A stretch of DNA of 64,000 nt, from assembly GCF_024494595.1 (NCBI RefSeq), contig NZ_JANHDI010000009.1, positions 124,001 through 188,000 on the forward strand, given 5' to 3'. The translations under genes and the position numbers were made by a program. The notes below the pieces were generated by a model that worked only from the letters and a program-made list of their open reading frames with translations, made no database searches and was not told the DNA's origin. This document shows, one piece after another, positions 16,301-23,853 of the stretch; within the stretch, counting starts at the first letter, position 1; every line of letters starts with the position of its first letter. This DNA comes from Halobellus rarus. GTDB lineage: Archaea > Halobacteriota > Halobacteria > Halobacteriales > Haloferacaceae.

Positions 16301-17071
16301 ATGGAAGCTGTGATGGACTCTCGTGATGGCAGACGGTCCACTGATGAAAAGAAGCGACGAACTCTTCTGACTGGTCGGCCGCTCGTGGATGGAACGCCGG
16401 TTGACGGGCCAACACTTGAACTAGATCCCGAGAGCCCTGCTAGTGACCTGTTGCGACAGTCGCCTCGCCCGCTTGTTTCCGATCCGGTCAGCCGAACGTG
16501 GGCAACACTGCTAGAGCGGCCAGATCCAGACGGGGCTGATCGCCCAGTTCTTGTTCAATGGGTATCACCGGAATCTCCTGCGCCACCTGTTCACTACCAT
16601 CCGACGACAGAGACGTTCAGCGCGCTTGAAGGGCAACTCACCGTTGTCTGCGACGGAGAGCCGATTCACCTCAGTCCCGGAGAATCGCTGACCGTTAATT
16701 CAGGGCAAGAACACACGTTTCGAAACGAGACGGATGACACCGTTGCATTCAGGGCTGAGCTTCCATCGATTCGCACGGCAAAAGGCCTCTACACCGGCTG
16801 GGGTCTGGCTCACGAGCGCGGCAGAGATGGTAATGGTGAGTATCCCGGGCCGGGGTTAGGACAAGCGCTCGTGATCGCGGCTGATCTCTACGATGAGACG
16901 ACGATGACGATGGCTCCTGTACTGGCGCAACAGTTCCTGTGGGCGACCGTCGGTCGAGTTGCTCGGCTATCGGGAGTGAGCGGTATTGATGAGGCGTATC
17001 TTGATGAGTCGTTCTGGAATCAACACGTTGAACAGCCAGAGTGGGGGCAATCTGAGGATGCTGGGTACTGA
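16301..17071 (+). CDS. Cupin domain protein
   Basis: 256 residues with a single cupin fold in the middle: PPVHYHPTTETFSALEGQLT supplies the HxH...E metal ligands and GESLTVNSGQEHTFRNE supplies the second motif with its histidine. N- and C-terminal extensions are larger than in minimal cupins. ATG at 16301 is used; 16313 is an alternative. It probably binds a metal and a small molecule or acts as an oxygenase or isomerase; the substrate is unknown. It overlaps a small membrane-protein frame by 14 bases, suggesting a two-gene operon controlled by the divergent HTH_10 gene. Confidence 0.85.
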   Translation: MEAVMDSRDGRRSTDEKKRRTLLTGRPLVDGTPVDGPTLELDPESPASDLLRQSPRPLVSDPVSRTWATLLERPDPDGADRPVLVQWVSPESPAPPVHYHPTTETFSALEGQLTVVCDGEPIHLSPGESLTVNSGQEHTFRNETDDTVAFRAELPSIRTAKGLYTGWGLAHERGRDGNGEYPGPGLGQALVIAADLYDETTMTMAPVLAQQFLWATVGRVARLSGVSGIDEAYLDESFWNQHVEQPEWGQSEDAGY

Positions 17072-17213
17072 CACGCATCTGCCGGCGTTCGAGGGTGAGT
17101 TGTCAGTCCCCATCGTCACATATCTTGTCGTGCTTTTTGTCCTGTCTCTATTCTTGGTCGACCCCGACGAACATCTCTGGGAGGTGATCTATCCCCAACC
17201 CACCGACGACTAA
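17058..17213 (+). CDS. Small single-span membrane protein coupled to the cupin
   Basis: 51 residues from ATG at 17058, which lies inside the end of the cupin gene (MLGTDTHLPAFEGELSVP). One helix, IVTYLVVLFVLSLFLV, is followed by an acidic tail DPDEHLWEVIYPQPTDD. The tail has haloarchaeal composition. Function unknown; overlap suggests translation is coupled to the cupin. Confidence 0.45.
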   Translation: MLGTDTHLPAFEGELSVPIVTYLVVLFVLSLFLVDPDEHLWEVIYPQPTDD

Positions 17214-17520
17214 CCACCTTCATAACAAACTTTCGAGGAAGCGTTTCTATCTGTTTGTAGGCTCGTTATCTCGGCTGATTCGGCTGTGGAGTCGTAGAAT
17301 ACATACCGCGAGATGAGTTCTATGGCTCCCTAAGGCAGACAATTCCAACTCTTGTGGAACGAAACGCTGCTCATACGGAAATGTCTGCGCTGACTTCCAT
17401 AACATGGATAATGAGAGAACAGTAACCGGAACAGGGCTCTGAGCGGCCCACGAGATATGAGCGATTTTGAGAAAATCTCTATCAGCGGGATGCCGTCATT
17501 GGGTCACATCACCGTTATTG
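17214..17520. other. Intergenic region, nothing recognised
   Basis: 307 bp between the small membrane protein and the convergent HTH gene. No reading frame of native composition and no clear repeat or hairpin was seen. The A+T content rises toward the right end. Confidence 0.4.
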
Positions 17521-17865
17521 TTATCCGGTGTGGTTTGTAAAGTGAATGACTAACTCTTCCACAGCGAGCGCGTAAACAGTCATTTCGGTTCCTTTTGTGG
17601 AGTACCACGTGTCTACAGCCTCAACGACGCCGGCTTCGCAGAGGTGTTCAAGGTGGTACTTCGCGTTTTGGATAGATGTGTCGGCACCCTCTGCGAGGTC
17701 TGAGGTTGTCGCTGGCTCGTCGTCAAGCGCCGCTAGTATCTGCTGTGCTGTGTCCGAGGAAACTGTTCGGAGCACGTCAGTCGGGGGGCCGTCGTCAATG
17801 ACGACGCGAGTTCGTTCACGCGGCGTGTGGTCGACAGGGGTGTGGTGGGGGAATACAGTTGGCAT
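17521..17865 (-). CDS. ArsR-type winged-helix regulator, paralogue of 10456-10800
   Basis: 114 residues from ATG at 17865 (MPTVFPHHTPVDHTPRERTR). Winged helix from VSSDTAQQILAALDDEPATT through SDLAEGADTSIQNAKYHLEH to a GVVEAVDTWYSTKGTEMTV wing, ending TVYALAVEELVIHFTNHTG. Length, leader and ending match the gene at 10456-10800 residue for residue in many positions. It lies just downstream of the CPBP gene on the same strand (19 bp), so the two may be co-transcribed. Confidence 0.82.
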   Translation of the reverse strand: MPTVFPHHTPVDHTPRERTRVVIDDGPPTDVLRTVSSDTAQQILAALDDEPATTSDLAEGADTSIQNAKYHLEHLCEAGVVEAVDTWYSTKGTEMTVYALAVEELVIHFTNHTG

Positions 17866-17884
17866 AGATTCTGGTTGAGACGGG

Positions 17885-18844
17885 TTATCGGCTGTTGTAC
17901 GTGGTGATGCGGTCGCTGAGTTCGAGTGGTCCATCACGCCAACGAACATACGCGAGTAGCAAGAGGCCGCCGAGGAGGGCGAACCCGACGAAGACGAGCC
18001 CTTCTTCTCCGACCCACCGCGATGGGCCGACGATGTCGACAGCGAGGAGTTCCGGGGTCTGCTGTGAATGTCCGAGTCCGAATATCGCGCTTTGTGTGAA
18101 ATTATAGAACACGTGAAAGCCGATACTGAGAGCGAGTTCCCCGGTCAGAACGTATACGCCACTCAGTATGAGTCCAGCTATCAGGTAGTACCCGTACTGG
18201 CTCAGGTGCGTTACTTTCGCGCCGTGAAGAAACGCGAACACGAGTGTACTGACCGTGACTGCGAGTCCAATAGCCATCCACCGGGGGACGAATCCGGTCG
18301 CTCCCTCGGCAAGGTTCGTCAGCATCGCACCGCGGATGATGAATTCTTCCCACGTAGCGGCGAAGGCGATATACGCGAACACGACTCCAAGCGCTGGTAG
18401 GAACGGCAGGTCGCCGGATCCTTGCATAACGCCACCGAACGTGGCCCAACCAGTACCGAGAGACACAACAAGTGCACCAGCGTTGATTACTGTGGCGACG
18501 AGCCCACCGACAGCAACCGAGTGCCACCATTCTCGATCGAGCGATAGACCGAACCCGCTCACGGGCCGTCGGTCAATGACTCGTGCACTGAGAAGGACTG
18601 CGCCGAGGAGAATGACGGCAATCCCCGTTAGTTCTAGGAGTTCTCGTATTGGATGGTCGAATCTGGCCCGTATTTCGGTCTGGAGGATTGCGAGGACGAG
18701 AAACGTTAGCACTGTCGGTAATAGCGCGCGTAGCGGTGCACGGAGTCGGCACTGCTCAGAGTTCCAGACCGGCCAGAGGAGTTGCAGAATCCTCTGACGG
18801 AGAGTGGTCGGTAGAATACGGTCAATCCTCGATTGTAACGACAT
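17885..18844 (-). CDS. CPBP-family intramembrane metalloprotease-like protein
   Basis: 319 residues with about eight membrane helices. The CPBP (CAAX protease and bacteriocin-processing) motifs are present: the diglutamate in ATWEEFIIRGAML, the second motif FAFLHGAKVTHL, and the third-motif histidine in LSIGFHVFYNF. These predict a metal-dependent intramembrane protease, though for many haloarchaeal members proteolysis is unproven. It is divergent from a winged-helix/small membrane protein set at 18945-19904, an arrangement repeated at 23068-24891. Confidence 0.9.
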   Translation of the reverse strand: MSLQSRIDRILPTTLRQRILQLLWPVWNSEQCRLRAPLRALLPTVLTFLVLAILQTEIRARFDHPIRELLELTGIAVILLGAVLLSARVIDRRPVSGFGLSLDREWWHSVAVGGLVATVINAGALVVSLGTGWATFGGVMQGSGDLPFLPALGVVFAYIAFAATWEEFIIRGAMLTNLAEGATGFVPRWMAIGLAVTVSTLVFAFLHGAKVTHLSQYGYYLIAGLILSGVYVLTGELALSIGFHVFYNFTQSAIFGLGHSQQTPELLAVDIVGPSRWVGEEGLVFVGFALLGGLLLLAYVRWRDGPLELSDRITTYNSR

Positions 18845-18882
18845 ACACGGTTCAAGAGGACGGGTACAAGTAGCATCCCAGG

Positions 18883-18907
18883 CACGGCTTCCGCTTCAGA
18901 AGCCGTG
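18883..18907. promoter_or_regulatory. Hairpin in the CPBP / winged-helix divergent region
   Basis: Perfect 9-bp stem CACGGCTTC and GAAGCCGTG around CGCTTCA, followed by GCGGG and six T. It could be a terminator-like structure or an operator. A related hairpin occurs at 23785-23813 in the equivalent place of the second module. Confidence 0.5.
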
Positions 18908-18944
18908 GCGGGTTTTTTAATTGATACCCAGGCTTGGCATACAT

Positions 18945-19286
18945 ATGGTTGAGGACGAGGATGCCGTCTTAGCGTTACTCGACGACGAGTACGCCCGAGC
19001 GATCCTCGCTCACCTCACAAGTGAACCGATGTCAGTCGATGAACTCTGTACGGCCTGTGAGATGTCCGATGCGACGGCGTATCGCCGTCTCAACCGGTTG
19101 CTGGAGGTTGACCTCGTGACCGAGAAGCAAGAAATTGACCCCGATGGTCACCATTACAAGCGGTATGCGGCGACTGTTGAGGCTGTTACCGTTGCGTTCG
19201 CTGATGGGGCCTACGAGGTAGATGTAACACGGTCGACAACCGACCCTGCCGACAGGTTCACAGAGCTGTTTGAGGGGTTGTCCTGA
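18945..19286 (+). CDS. ArsR-like winged-helix regulator, module A
   Basis: 113 residues from ATG at 18945 (MVEDEDAVLALLDDEYARAI). The helix-turn-helix is SVDELCTACEMSDATAYRRL, then NRLLEVDLVTEK and a wing with DPDGHHYKRYAA. The C-terminus is VDVTRSTTDPADRFTELF. The same shape, including YRRL.RL..xDLV.E, appears in the genes at 23388-23741 and 39738-40085. It is followed after one base by a small membrane protein gene, so it should regulate or be regulated through that partner. An upstream TTG at 18921 is less likely. Confidence 0.88.
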   Translation: MVEDEDAVLALLDDEYARAILAHLTSEPMSVDELCTACEMSDATAYRRLNRLLEVDLVTEKQEIDPDGHHYKRYAATVEAVTVAFADGAYEVDVTRSTTDPADRFTELFEGLS

Positions 19287-19287
19287 G

Positions 19288-19611
19288 ATGCGTCTCTTAC
19301 AGTTGGAAGCGACTGGGACTGACCCGTTCATAGCACTCGGCGTGCTCGTCCTCTCTGTGGTCTCAGTAGTGCTTTCGCTGATTATCGCCGTGGTTCTGGT
19401 TCGCGGCTACCGTCAAGGACCCGCTCACCGCGGGACGCTTTGGCTCGCCGTCGGCCTCATCTTCTTGATAACGGTACCCGAGTTGCTTCGTGTCGGGTTG
19501 CCGACGGCGACCGGTATTGGGGTCGTCGGTCGTTCAGTGCTTGTCAGTGTCTGTGAGCTGTTCGGCCTTGGGACGATCCTGTGGACCGTGTACGGAGGTG
19601 GGGCTCGGTGA
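19288..19611 (+). CDS. Small three-span membrane protein, DUF7521-like, module A
   Basis: 107 residues from ATG at 19288, one base after the stop of the winged-helix gene. Three hydrophobic helices: FIALGVLVLSVVSVVLSLII, GTLWLAVGLIFLITVPELL and VLVSVCELFGLGTILWTVYG. The first loop RGYRQGPAHRG corresponds to the YxGYRRNxS loop of the related proteins. I recall such genes as DUF7521, always beside a winged-helix gene; that name is from memory. It ends in GTGA overlap with a second related protein. Confidence 0.75.
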   Translation: MRLLQLEATGTDPFIALGVLVLSVVSVVLSLIIAVVLVRGYRQGPAHRGTLWLAVGLIFLITVPELLRVGLPTATGIGVVGRSVLVSVCELFGLGTILWTVYGGGAR

Positions 19612-19904
19612 TAATAGACAGTCTGCTGGTGATAGAACTACTTGGTGTGGGTTTGGTAGCACGCGGCTTGACTGCTATCGTCGGACTGTTTGTCGCTGCG
19701 CTGGCGTATCGGGGGTACCAACGGAATGGTTCCGAAAAGATGCGGGCGCTTGCTATCGGTATCGGTCTGTTGACAGCCGGCGTTTTCGTGGCGGTTCTAC
19801 TCGCGGACATCACTGGTGCGGGGAACGGCGTTGTCTTACTCGGCCGAGGTCTCGTGACGGTGATTGGGCTGTGCGTCGTGCTGTACGCTATCATTATGGC
19901 GTAA
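19608..19904 (+). CDS. Second small three-span membrane protein, DUF7521-like, module A
   Basis: 98 residues from GTG at 19608, which overlaps the previous stop as GTGA and has a good ribosome-binding site (GGAGGTG) about 10 bases upstream; that decides the start over 19581. Helices are LLVIELLGVGLVARGL, TAIVGLFVAALAYRGYQ and onward, with the loop YRGYQRNGSEKMRALAIGIG typical of the family, and a last helix TVIGLCVVLYAIIMA. Having two such proteins in one operon is unlike the other two modules, which have one each. Confidence 0.72.
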   Translation: MIIDSLLVIELLGVGLVARGLTAIVGLFVAALAYRGYQRNGSEKMRALAIGIGLLTAGVFVAVLLADITGAGNGVVLLGRGLVTVIGLCVVLYAIIMA

Positions 19905-19958
19905 CTACATCTAATACCGGACGCGTTCACCACTGGTTTCGGATGAGCTGAACGTCGA

Positions 19959-20831
19959 CTACGGCCAGTCAGGGTCGATACCGACCAGATCGGCGCTGAT
20001 CGTCCAGAGCCGCTGCCGGTTCTCTGGATCGGTCGCTTCCGTCGACGGAGAGGTGATTCCTTCTCCGGTGACGTACGTGCCGGTTCCATCACCGAATTCC
20101 GGGGCCGTGACGAGGTGGCAAAGTCGCCGTGCGCCTTCCTGTTGGGTAGTGCCGATACCGGGGATGATGGCTGCCGCTCGGACCATCGCTCGTGTCCAGA
20201 TCGGGGCGTCGCGGAACAGGTTCGTCGACGGGACGAAACCGGGGTGGAAGCAGTTCGCCGTGACTTCGGTGTCTTCGAGTCGGTCGGCCAGTTCGAGTGT
20301 GAACGCGACCGTGGCGAGTTTCGAGCGGGCGTACGCTTGGAGCGAATCGTACTCGTTGGTGAACTGGATATCGTCGAAATCGAACGTGGCGCGACGGTGG
20401 ATATCTGAGGCCGTAACGACGACCCTGGTTGGTTCTGAGGTTCTGAGTCGGTCCAGTAGTTCGTGTGTCAGGAGATACGGGGCAAGGTGATTAACGGCGA
20501 ACGTGAGTTCGACGCCGTCCTCGGTTTCGGTGCGACGGTGAGCTGAGAGCCCAGCGTTGTGAACGAGGGCGTCAATCCGGTCATAGGTATCGAGGAGTTC
20601 CGTCGCAAGAGAACGAACGGTGGCCTGCGTTGCGAGGTCCGCCTGGTGAAATCGGATATCGCCGTCGAGCGGAGTCGTGTCAGCGACGAGTGTGTCTCCG
20701 CGCGTCTGGTCTCGGCCGATGACGGCAACGGTCGCACCCTGTGTAGCGAGTTCCGTTGCAGCGATGCGACCGATGCCGCTCGTCCCGCCGGTCAGCACCA
20801 CGACGCGCTGTGTGTCCGCACTGGTTGTCAC
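19959..20831 (-). CDS. Short-chain dehydrogenase/reductase
   Basis: 290 residues. Rossmann motif VVVLTGGTSGIGRIAATEL, the NAG motif in LVHNAGLSAHRR, NHLAPYLLT, and the catalytic YxxxK in YARSKLA. This is the retinol-dehydrogenase-like branch (classical SDR, NADP-type because of the basic GRDQTRG after strand 2). The start is ATG at 20831. A cytoplasmic oxidoreductase on an unknown alcohol or ketone. Convergent with module A and not obviously part of it. Confidence 0.92.
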   Translation of the reverse strand: MTTSADTQRVVVLTGGTSGIGRIAATELATQGATVAVIGRDQTRGDTLVADTTPLDGDIRFHQADLATQATVRSLATELLDTYDRIDALVHNAGLSAHRRTETEDGVELTFAVNHLAPYLLTHELLDRLRTSEPTRVVVTASDIHRRATFDFDDIQFTNEYDSLQAYARSKLATVAFTLELADRLEDTEVTANCFHPGFVPSTNLFRDAPIWTRAMVRAAAIIPGIGTTQQEGARRLCHLVTAPEFGDGTGTYVTGEGITSPSTEATDPENRQRLWTISADLVGIDPDWP

Positions 20832-20951
20832 GTATCGTTGCAGGATTCGAACGGCAGATGCGTGTGAGTTTCGGTACTGAGTGCGATCGGATCAAGTTGT
20901 CGTGCCATCGCAAGCAGTGATTACTTCTGCCAGGGTTCGACACGTCAGATT

Positions 20952-21488
20952 ATGACATATTCACAACAGTATGGGCTGTCCGCGATCGACCTCTCCGGAC
21001 GCCAGTATTCCGTCGAGCAGACTGGACGGGATCAGAACTTTCGCCCCGCGTACGAAGCGAGGGACGTTGCGGGCGACACGATTTTTCGCACCACGTACCA
21101 GATGTACGAGGAAAAAGACGAGTTCCCATTCGTCGACGCCGACGGGACTGAAATCTGTCGCGTGAAGGCTATCGATACGTGGGATATCGCCGGCGACTAT
21201 CTCCTCACGGACAGCCATACCGACGAAGAACTCGTTATCTTTGATAACGACCTCTCGCTGTTACAAGACACGTGGCGGATCCGCGACGCCGACGACCGGT
21301 CGCTGCTTGCCGAGATCAACTCCCGCGGCGCACTCGTCACCCTCGCGCGGAACCACGATTGCCGCGACGACGATCCCACCGCCGTCGGCAACTCGCGCTC
21401 GATGGATGGCCGGTGCTGGCGTCGCCGGCCTCTTGCTGTTCATCGTCGCAGTAATCGGTGTCGCCGTCACGGTGGCGTCGATGAATAG
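20952..21488 (+). pseudogene. LURP-one-related protein, C-terminus lost
   Basis: The first 130 residues match the LURP-one/tubby-like fold common in haloarchaea: YSVEQTGRDQNFRPAYEARD, then TIFRTTYQMYEEKDEFPFVD, VKAIDTWDIAGDYLLTDSHT and SLLAEINSRGALVTLAR. From about residue 132 the frame becomes Arg/Cys-rich (RCWRRRPLAVHRRSNRCRRH), which is not native, and it ends at 21488. Family members are about 190-200 residues with a second sheet, missing here. From about 21360 the sequence is coding in another frame (see 21406-21711), so a deletion or recombination has fused two genes. Confidence 0.62.
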
Positions 21489-21711
21489 ACCGACGCTGTT
21501 CAACCGGCCGCCCGCCTGGTTCGAGGTTGTGTTTGTCGTGCCGACGCTGGGAGCTCTCGCATCGGTCAGTGCAGTTGCCCGTGCAGGCCGTGCGTGGGTA
21601 CAAGATGACTGGTCGCTCCCCACTCGTGCCCGACTGGATGAGATACGGGAAGGACTCGGTATGAACCTGGGCGAACATACAGAACGCTGTAACTCAAAGA
21701 CCTACGTATGA
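21406..21711 (+). pseudogene. C-terminal fragment of a membrane protein fused to the LURP-one remnant
   Basis: 101 residues from ATG at 21406 (MAGAGVAGLLLFIVAVIGVA). Two hydrophobic helices, then WVQDDWSLPTRARLDEIREG. It resembles the WSLRTRIHQTILALL end of the membrane ORF at 48599-49006 and the C-terminal membrane tail of haloarchaeal serine hydrolases. It lacks the upstream hydrolase part, overlaps the broken gene before it, and couples by ATGA to a 35-residue frame. It might still be translated. Confidence 0.4.
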
Positions 21712-21815
21712 ACCAGCCATCCTCTGAGGACGAGAACGACGCCGACAGCGAGGAAAAAGAAATTAACGAAACGCTGGATCGAGTGATCAACTTCCTCGCA
21801 ACGTATCTCCCGTAG
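21708..21815 (+). CDS. Tiny acidic protein coupled by ATGA
   Basis: 35 residues from ATG at 21708, overlapping the previous stop as ATGA (MNQPSSEDENDADSEEKEIN), ending at TAG 21813. The composition is strongly acidic, and a short amphipathic helix closes it (LDRVINFLATYLP). It may be a real small protein left behind in the recombined region. Function unknown. Confidence 0.35.
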   Translation: MNQPSSEDENDADSEEKEINETLDRVINFLATYLP

Positions 21816-21953
21816 TTGTCACGCGAGAAGCTGGTAGGTCTGTGCGCCAGCCTCGAGAACTACGATATCACCTCATACACGTCGAATTCAGCATAGTCGG
21901 AACGTTTACTGGGAAATCAAACTTCTTTATCCCGTCATTCGAATCTCTCTGAT

Positions 21954-22961
21954 ATGCCCTCCAAATCGCTGTCGCTTACGGTGAGGATGGTTGCTGCTAT
22001 TAGTGGACTCGCGGTCGTTACGGTGGGGTTTCTCGTCGGGGTCTGGGCTGTTCTCTATGGCGTTCTCACGTTTTTTGACGTGAGCCCGGCATCACCCCTC
22101 GCAGCAGGGATTACCACGCTGACGATTGTGACCGTCGGATATCTCGAATACAGGCAGATCGACACGATTGAGCGAGTTGCTGACGCCCAACGTGTCGATA
22201 GGGAGGCCGAGCCAGCGTTGTACGAGGTCGTCACACGCATCGCATCACAAATCGGTATTCCAGTCCCGACCATCGCGCTCTCGGAACGTCAAACACCCGA
22301 AGCACTCGCCGTCGGATTTCGACCGGGGAACGTCCATTTGATTCTGTCTCGCGGGACGCTCAACGCTCTTGACGGAACTGTCGAACTAGAAGCCGTAGTC
22401 GCTCACGAACTCGCACACGTGAAAAACCGGGATGCGATGGTAATGACGATCGTCTCACTGCCAGTCATCCTCGCTTATGGTCTCGGATCCCGACTCGCAG
22501 ACGTTGAAAATCCGGGGTGGGCCGCAATCGTCATCGTCCCGCTCGCATTCATATCGACGCTTGTCTGGGGACTCGGAAACGCAATCACTGCTCGCCTGTC
22601 CAGAGTGAGAGAACACGCCGCAGACCAAGCCGCAGCAGAGATTACCGGATCACCTGCGGCCCTCGCTAGTGCACTCAAACGGCTCGATCAAGATATCTCG
22701 GAGACGCCAAACCGAGATTTACGTGAGGCGTCCGGTATCTCGTCGTTGTCAATTCTTCCGCTTGAACCGGAAGAACTCGAAAAGGTGATGCTCGGTCCAG
22801 AGGGCAACACGGAACCGTCGTACTGGTGGCTTCGCAAACGACTCCACCGGTTCGAACGCTGGCTGTTCCGAACACACCCACCAACGGACGACCGCATCGA
22901 ACAACTCGCTGCTTACGAACGCAGCCAAGAACGGCACTCAGCACCAAAGGTACGGTCTTGA
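21954..22961 (+). CDS. htpX: HtpX-like M48 membrane metalloprotease
   Basis: 335 residues. Two N-terminal helices, then the zinc motif HELAHVKNRDAM (HExxH) near residue 152, two more hydrophobic helices, and the third zinc ligand region REHAADQAAAEITGSPAAL. The C-terminus has the FRTHPPTDDRIEQLAAYE signature of the family. It should degrade damaged or misfolded membrane proteins at the cytoplasmic face. Starts at ATG 21954. The gene stands alone between the LURP-one remnant and module B. Confidence 0.93.
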   Translation: MPSKSLSLTVRMVAAISGLAVVTVGFLVGVWAVLYGVLTFFDVSPASPLAAGITTLTIVTVGYLEYRQIDTIERVADAQRVDREAEPALYEVVTRIASQIGIPVPTIALSERQTPEALAVGFRPGNVHLILSRGTLNALDGTVELEAVVAHELAHVKNRDAMVMTIVSLPVILAYGLGSRLADVENPGWAAIVIVPLAFISTLVWGLGNAITARLSRVREHAADQAAAEITGSPAALASALKRLDQDISETPNRDLREASGISSLSILPLEPEELEKVMLGPEGNTEPSYWWLRKRLHRFERWLFRTHPPTDDRIEQLAAYERSQERHSAPKVRS

Positions 22962-23067
22962 TGGGAAACGACCTGAAACGTTCGAACCGTTCGTGGAAAC
23001 CTATGGGAGGTGCTCGGAAACAGAAGGGAATCCGCGTATGTCTTCAGCCGATCTGTCGTTCCAGGTG

Positions 23068-23391
23068 CTATGTGCGTTGCGGGGTCCACAGCCCATAGAG
23101 GATCGCTACGAGCCCCGCGAGTTCGCTGACTTGCCCGACGCTATTAACGATCGGGATCGGTACGTCGAGCCCGAATCCTAAGATCACGAGTGCAGCCCCT
23201 GGAACACCGAGAATGAGCGCGAATCCGAGAGCGATAAACAGCATCGGTCGGCTTTGGTTCCGCCGGTAGCCGAGATACGCGAGGTAGCTGATCGTCAAGC
23301 CGAGCGCGACGGAGATCAGTTCACTGTAGGTGCGAATACGGCTCAGCGTATCGAGATCGATCGACTGGAGGAGTAGTTCAAGCGTGGTCAT
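23068..23391 (-). CDS. Small three-span membrane protein, DUF7521-like, module B
   Basis: 107 residues (MTTLELLLQSIDLDTLSRIR). Helices are LISVALGLTISYLAYLGY, MLFIALGFALILGVPGAALV and QVSELAGLVAILYGLWT. The diagnostic loop reads AYLGYRRNQSRPMLF, as in the modules at 19 kb and 40 kb. It is coupled by ATGA to the winged-helix gene ahead of it. It could be a membrane sensor for that regulator; this is inference. Confidence 0.78.
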   Translation of the reverse strand: MTTLELLLQSIDLDTLSRIRTYSELISVALGLTISYLAYLGYRRNQSRPMLFIALGFALILGVPGAALVILGFGLDVPIPIVNSVGQVSELAGLVAILYGLWTPQRT

Positions 23392-23741
23392 CTGTTTTCG
23401 ACGAAGCGAGTGAAGCGGTCGGCCATCCGTTCACGACGGGAGACGGTGATCTCGAAGTTCTCATCGGTGAGTTCCAGCGTGACGCTGTGGAGTTGCGCCT
23501 GGTACACTTTGTAGTTCTTCCCGTCCGTGACTGGTCGGATCTCTTCGGACACGAGGTCGTGCTGTTGGAGTCGTTCGAGGCGGCGGTAGATCGTCGGTTC
23601 CGACGCGTCGATCCGTGCGCTGAGTTCGGATGCCGAACAGGGATCGTTTTTCGTTTCGATGAGGATGTGCCGGGCACAGTCATCCGCGAGGAGGTCTGTG
23701 AGAGCCGCCGCGTCCGTTCCATCCGACACCACAACTGCCAC
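23388..23741 (-). CDS. ArsR-like winged-helix regulator, module B
   Basis: 117 residues from GTG at 23741 (VAVVVSDGTDAAALTDLLAD). The helix-turn-helix is SASELSARIDASEPTIYRRL, then ERLQQHDLVSEE with wing TDGKNYKVYQAQ, and a C-terminal RRERMADRFTRFVENR. It is transcribed away from the CPBP gene at 23854, and the two starts are about 110 bp apart with a hairpin between. Confidence 0.88.
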   Translation of the reverse strand: MAVVVSDGTDAAALTDLLADDCARHILIETKNDPCSASELSARIDASEPTIYRRLERLQQHDLVSEEIRPVTDGKNYKVYQAQLHSVTLELTDENFEITVSRRERMADRFTRFVENR

Positions 23742-23784
23742 ATCTATGTCGTTCTCAATAACAGTTCGGTACCCGTATCGGTTG

Positions 23785-23813
23785 CGCCTGGCTTCAACCG
23801 CTGAAACCAGGCG
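23785..23813. promoter_or_regulatory. Hairpin in the module B divergent region
   Basis: CGCCTGGCTTCA (23785-23796) pairs with TGAAACCAGGCG (23802-23813) apart from one mismatch, around a 5-base loop. It shares the GGCTTC...CGCT core with the hairpin at 18883-18907. Its position between divergent starts suggests an operator for the winged-helix protein or an RNA hairpin in the CPBP leader. Confidence 0.5.
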
Positions 23814-23853
23814 ACGGCGCTCTTTGATATGGCACGTGCAGGCTTCAGTACCG

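Noticed and set aside
18883-18918. Hairpin plus T-run as a simple terminator
   Set aside because: It lies between divergent starts, where no transcript is expected to end, and has a relative at the matching place of module B; kept as a regulatory candidate.
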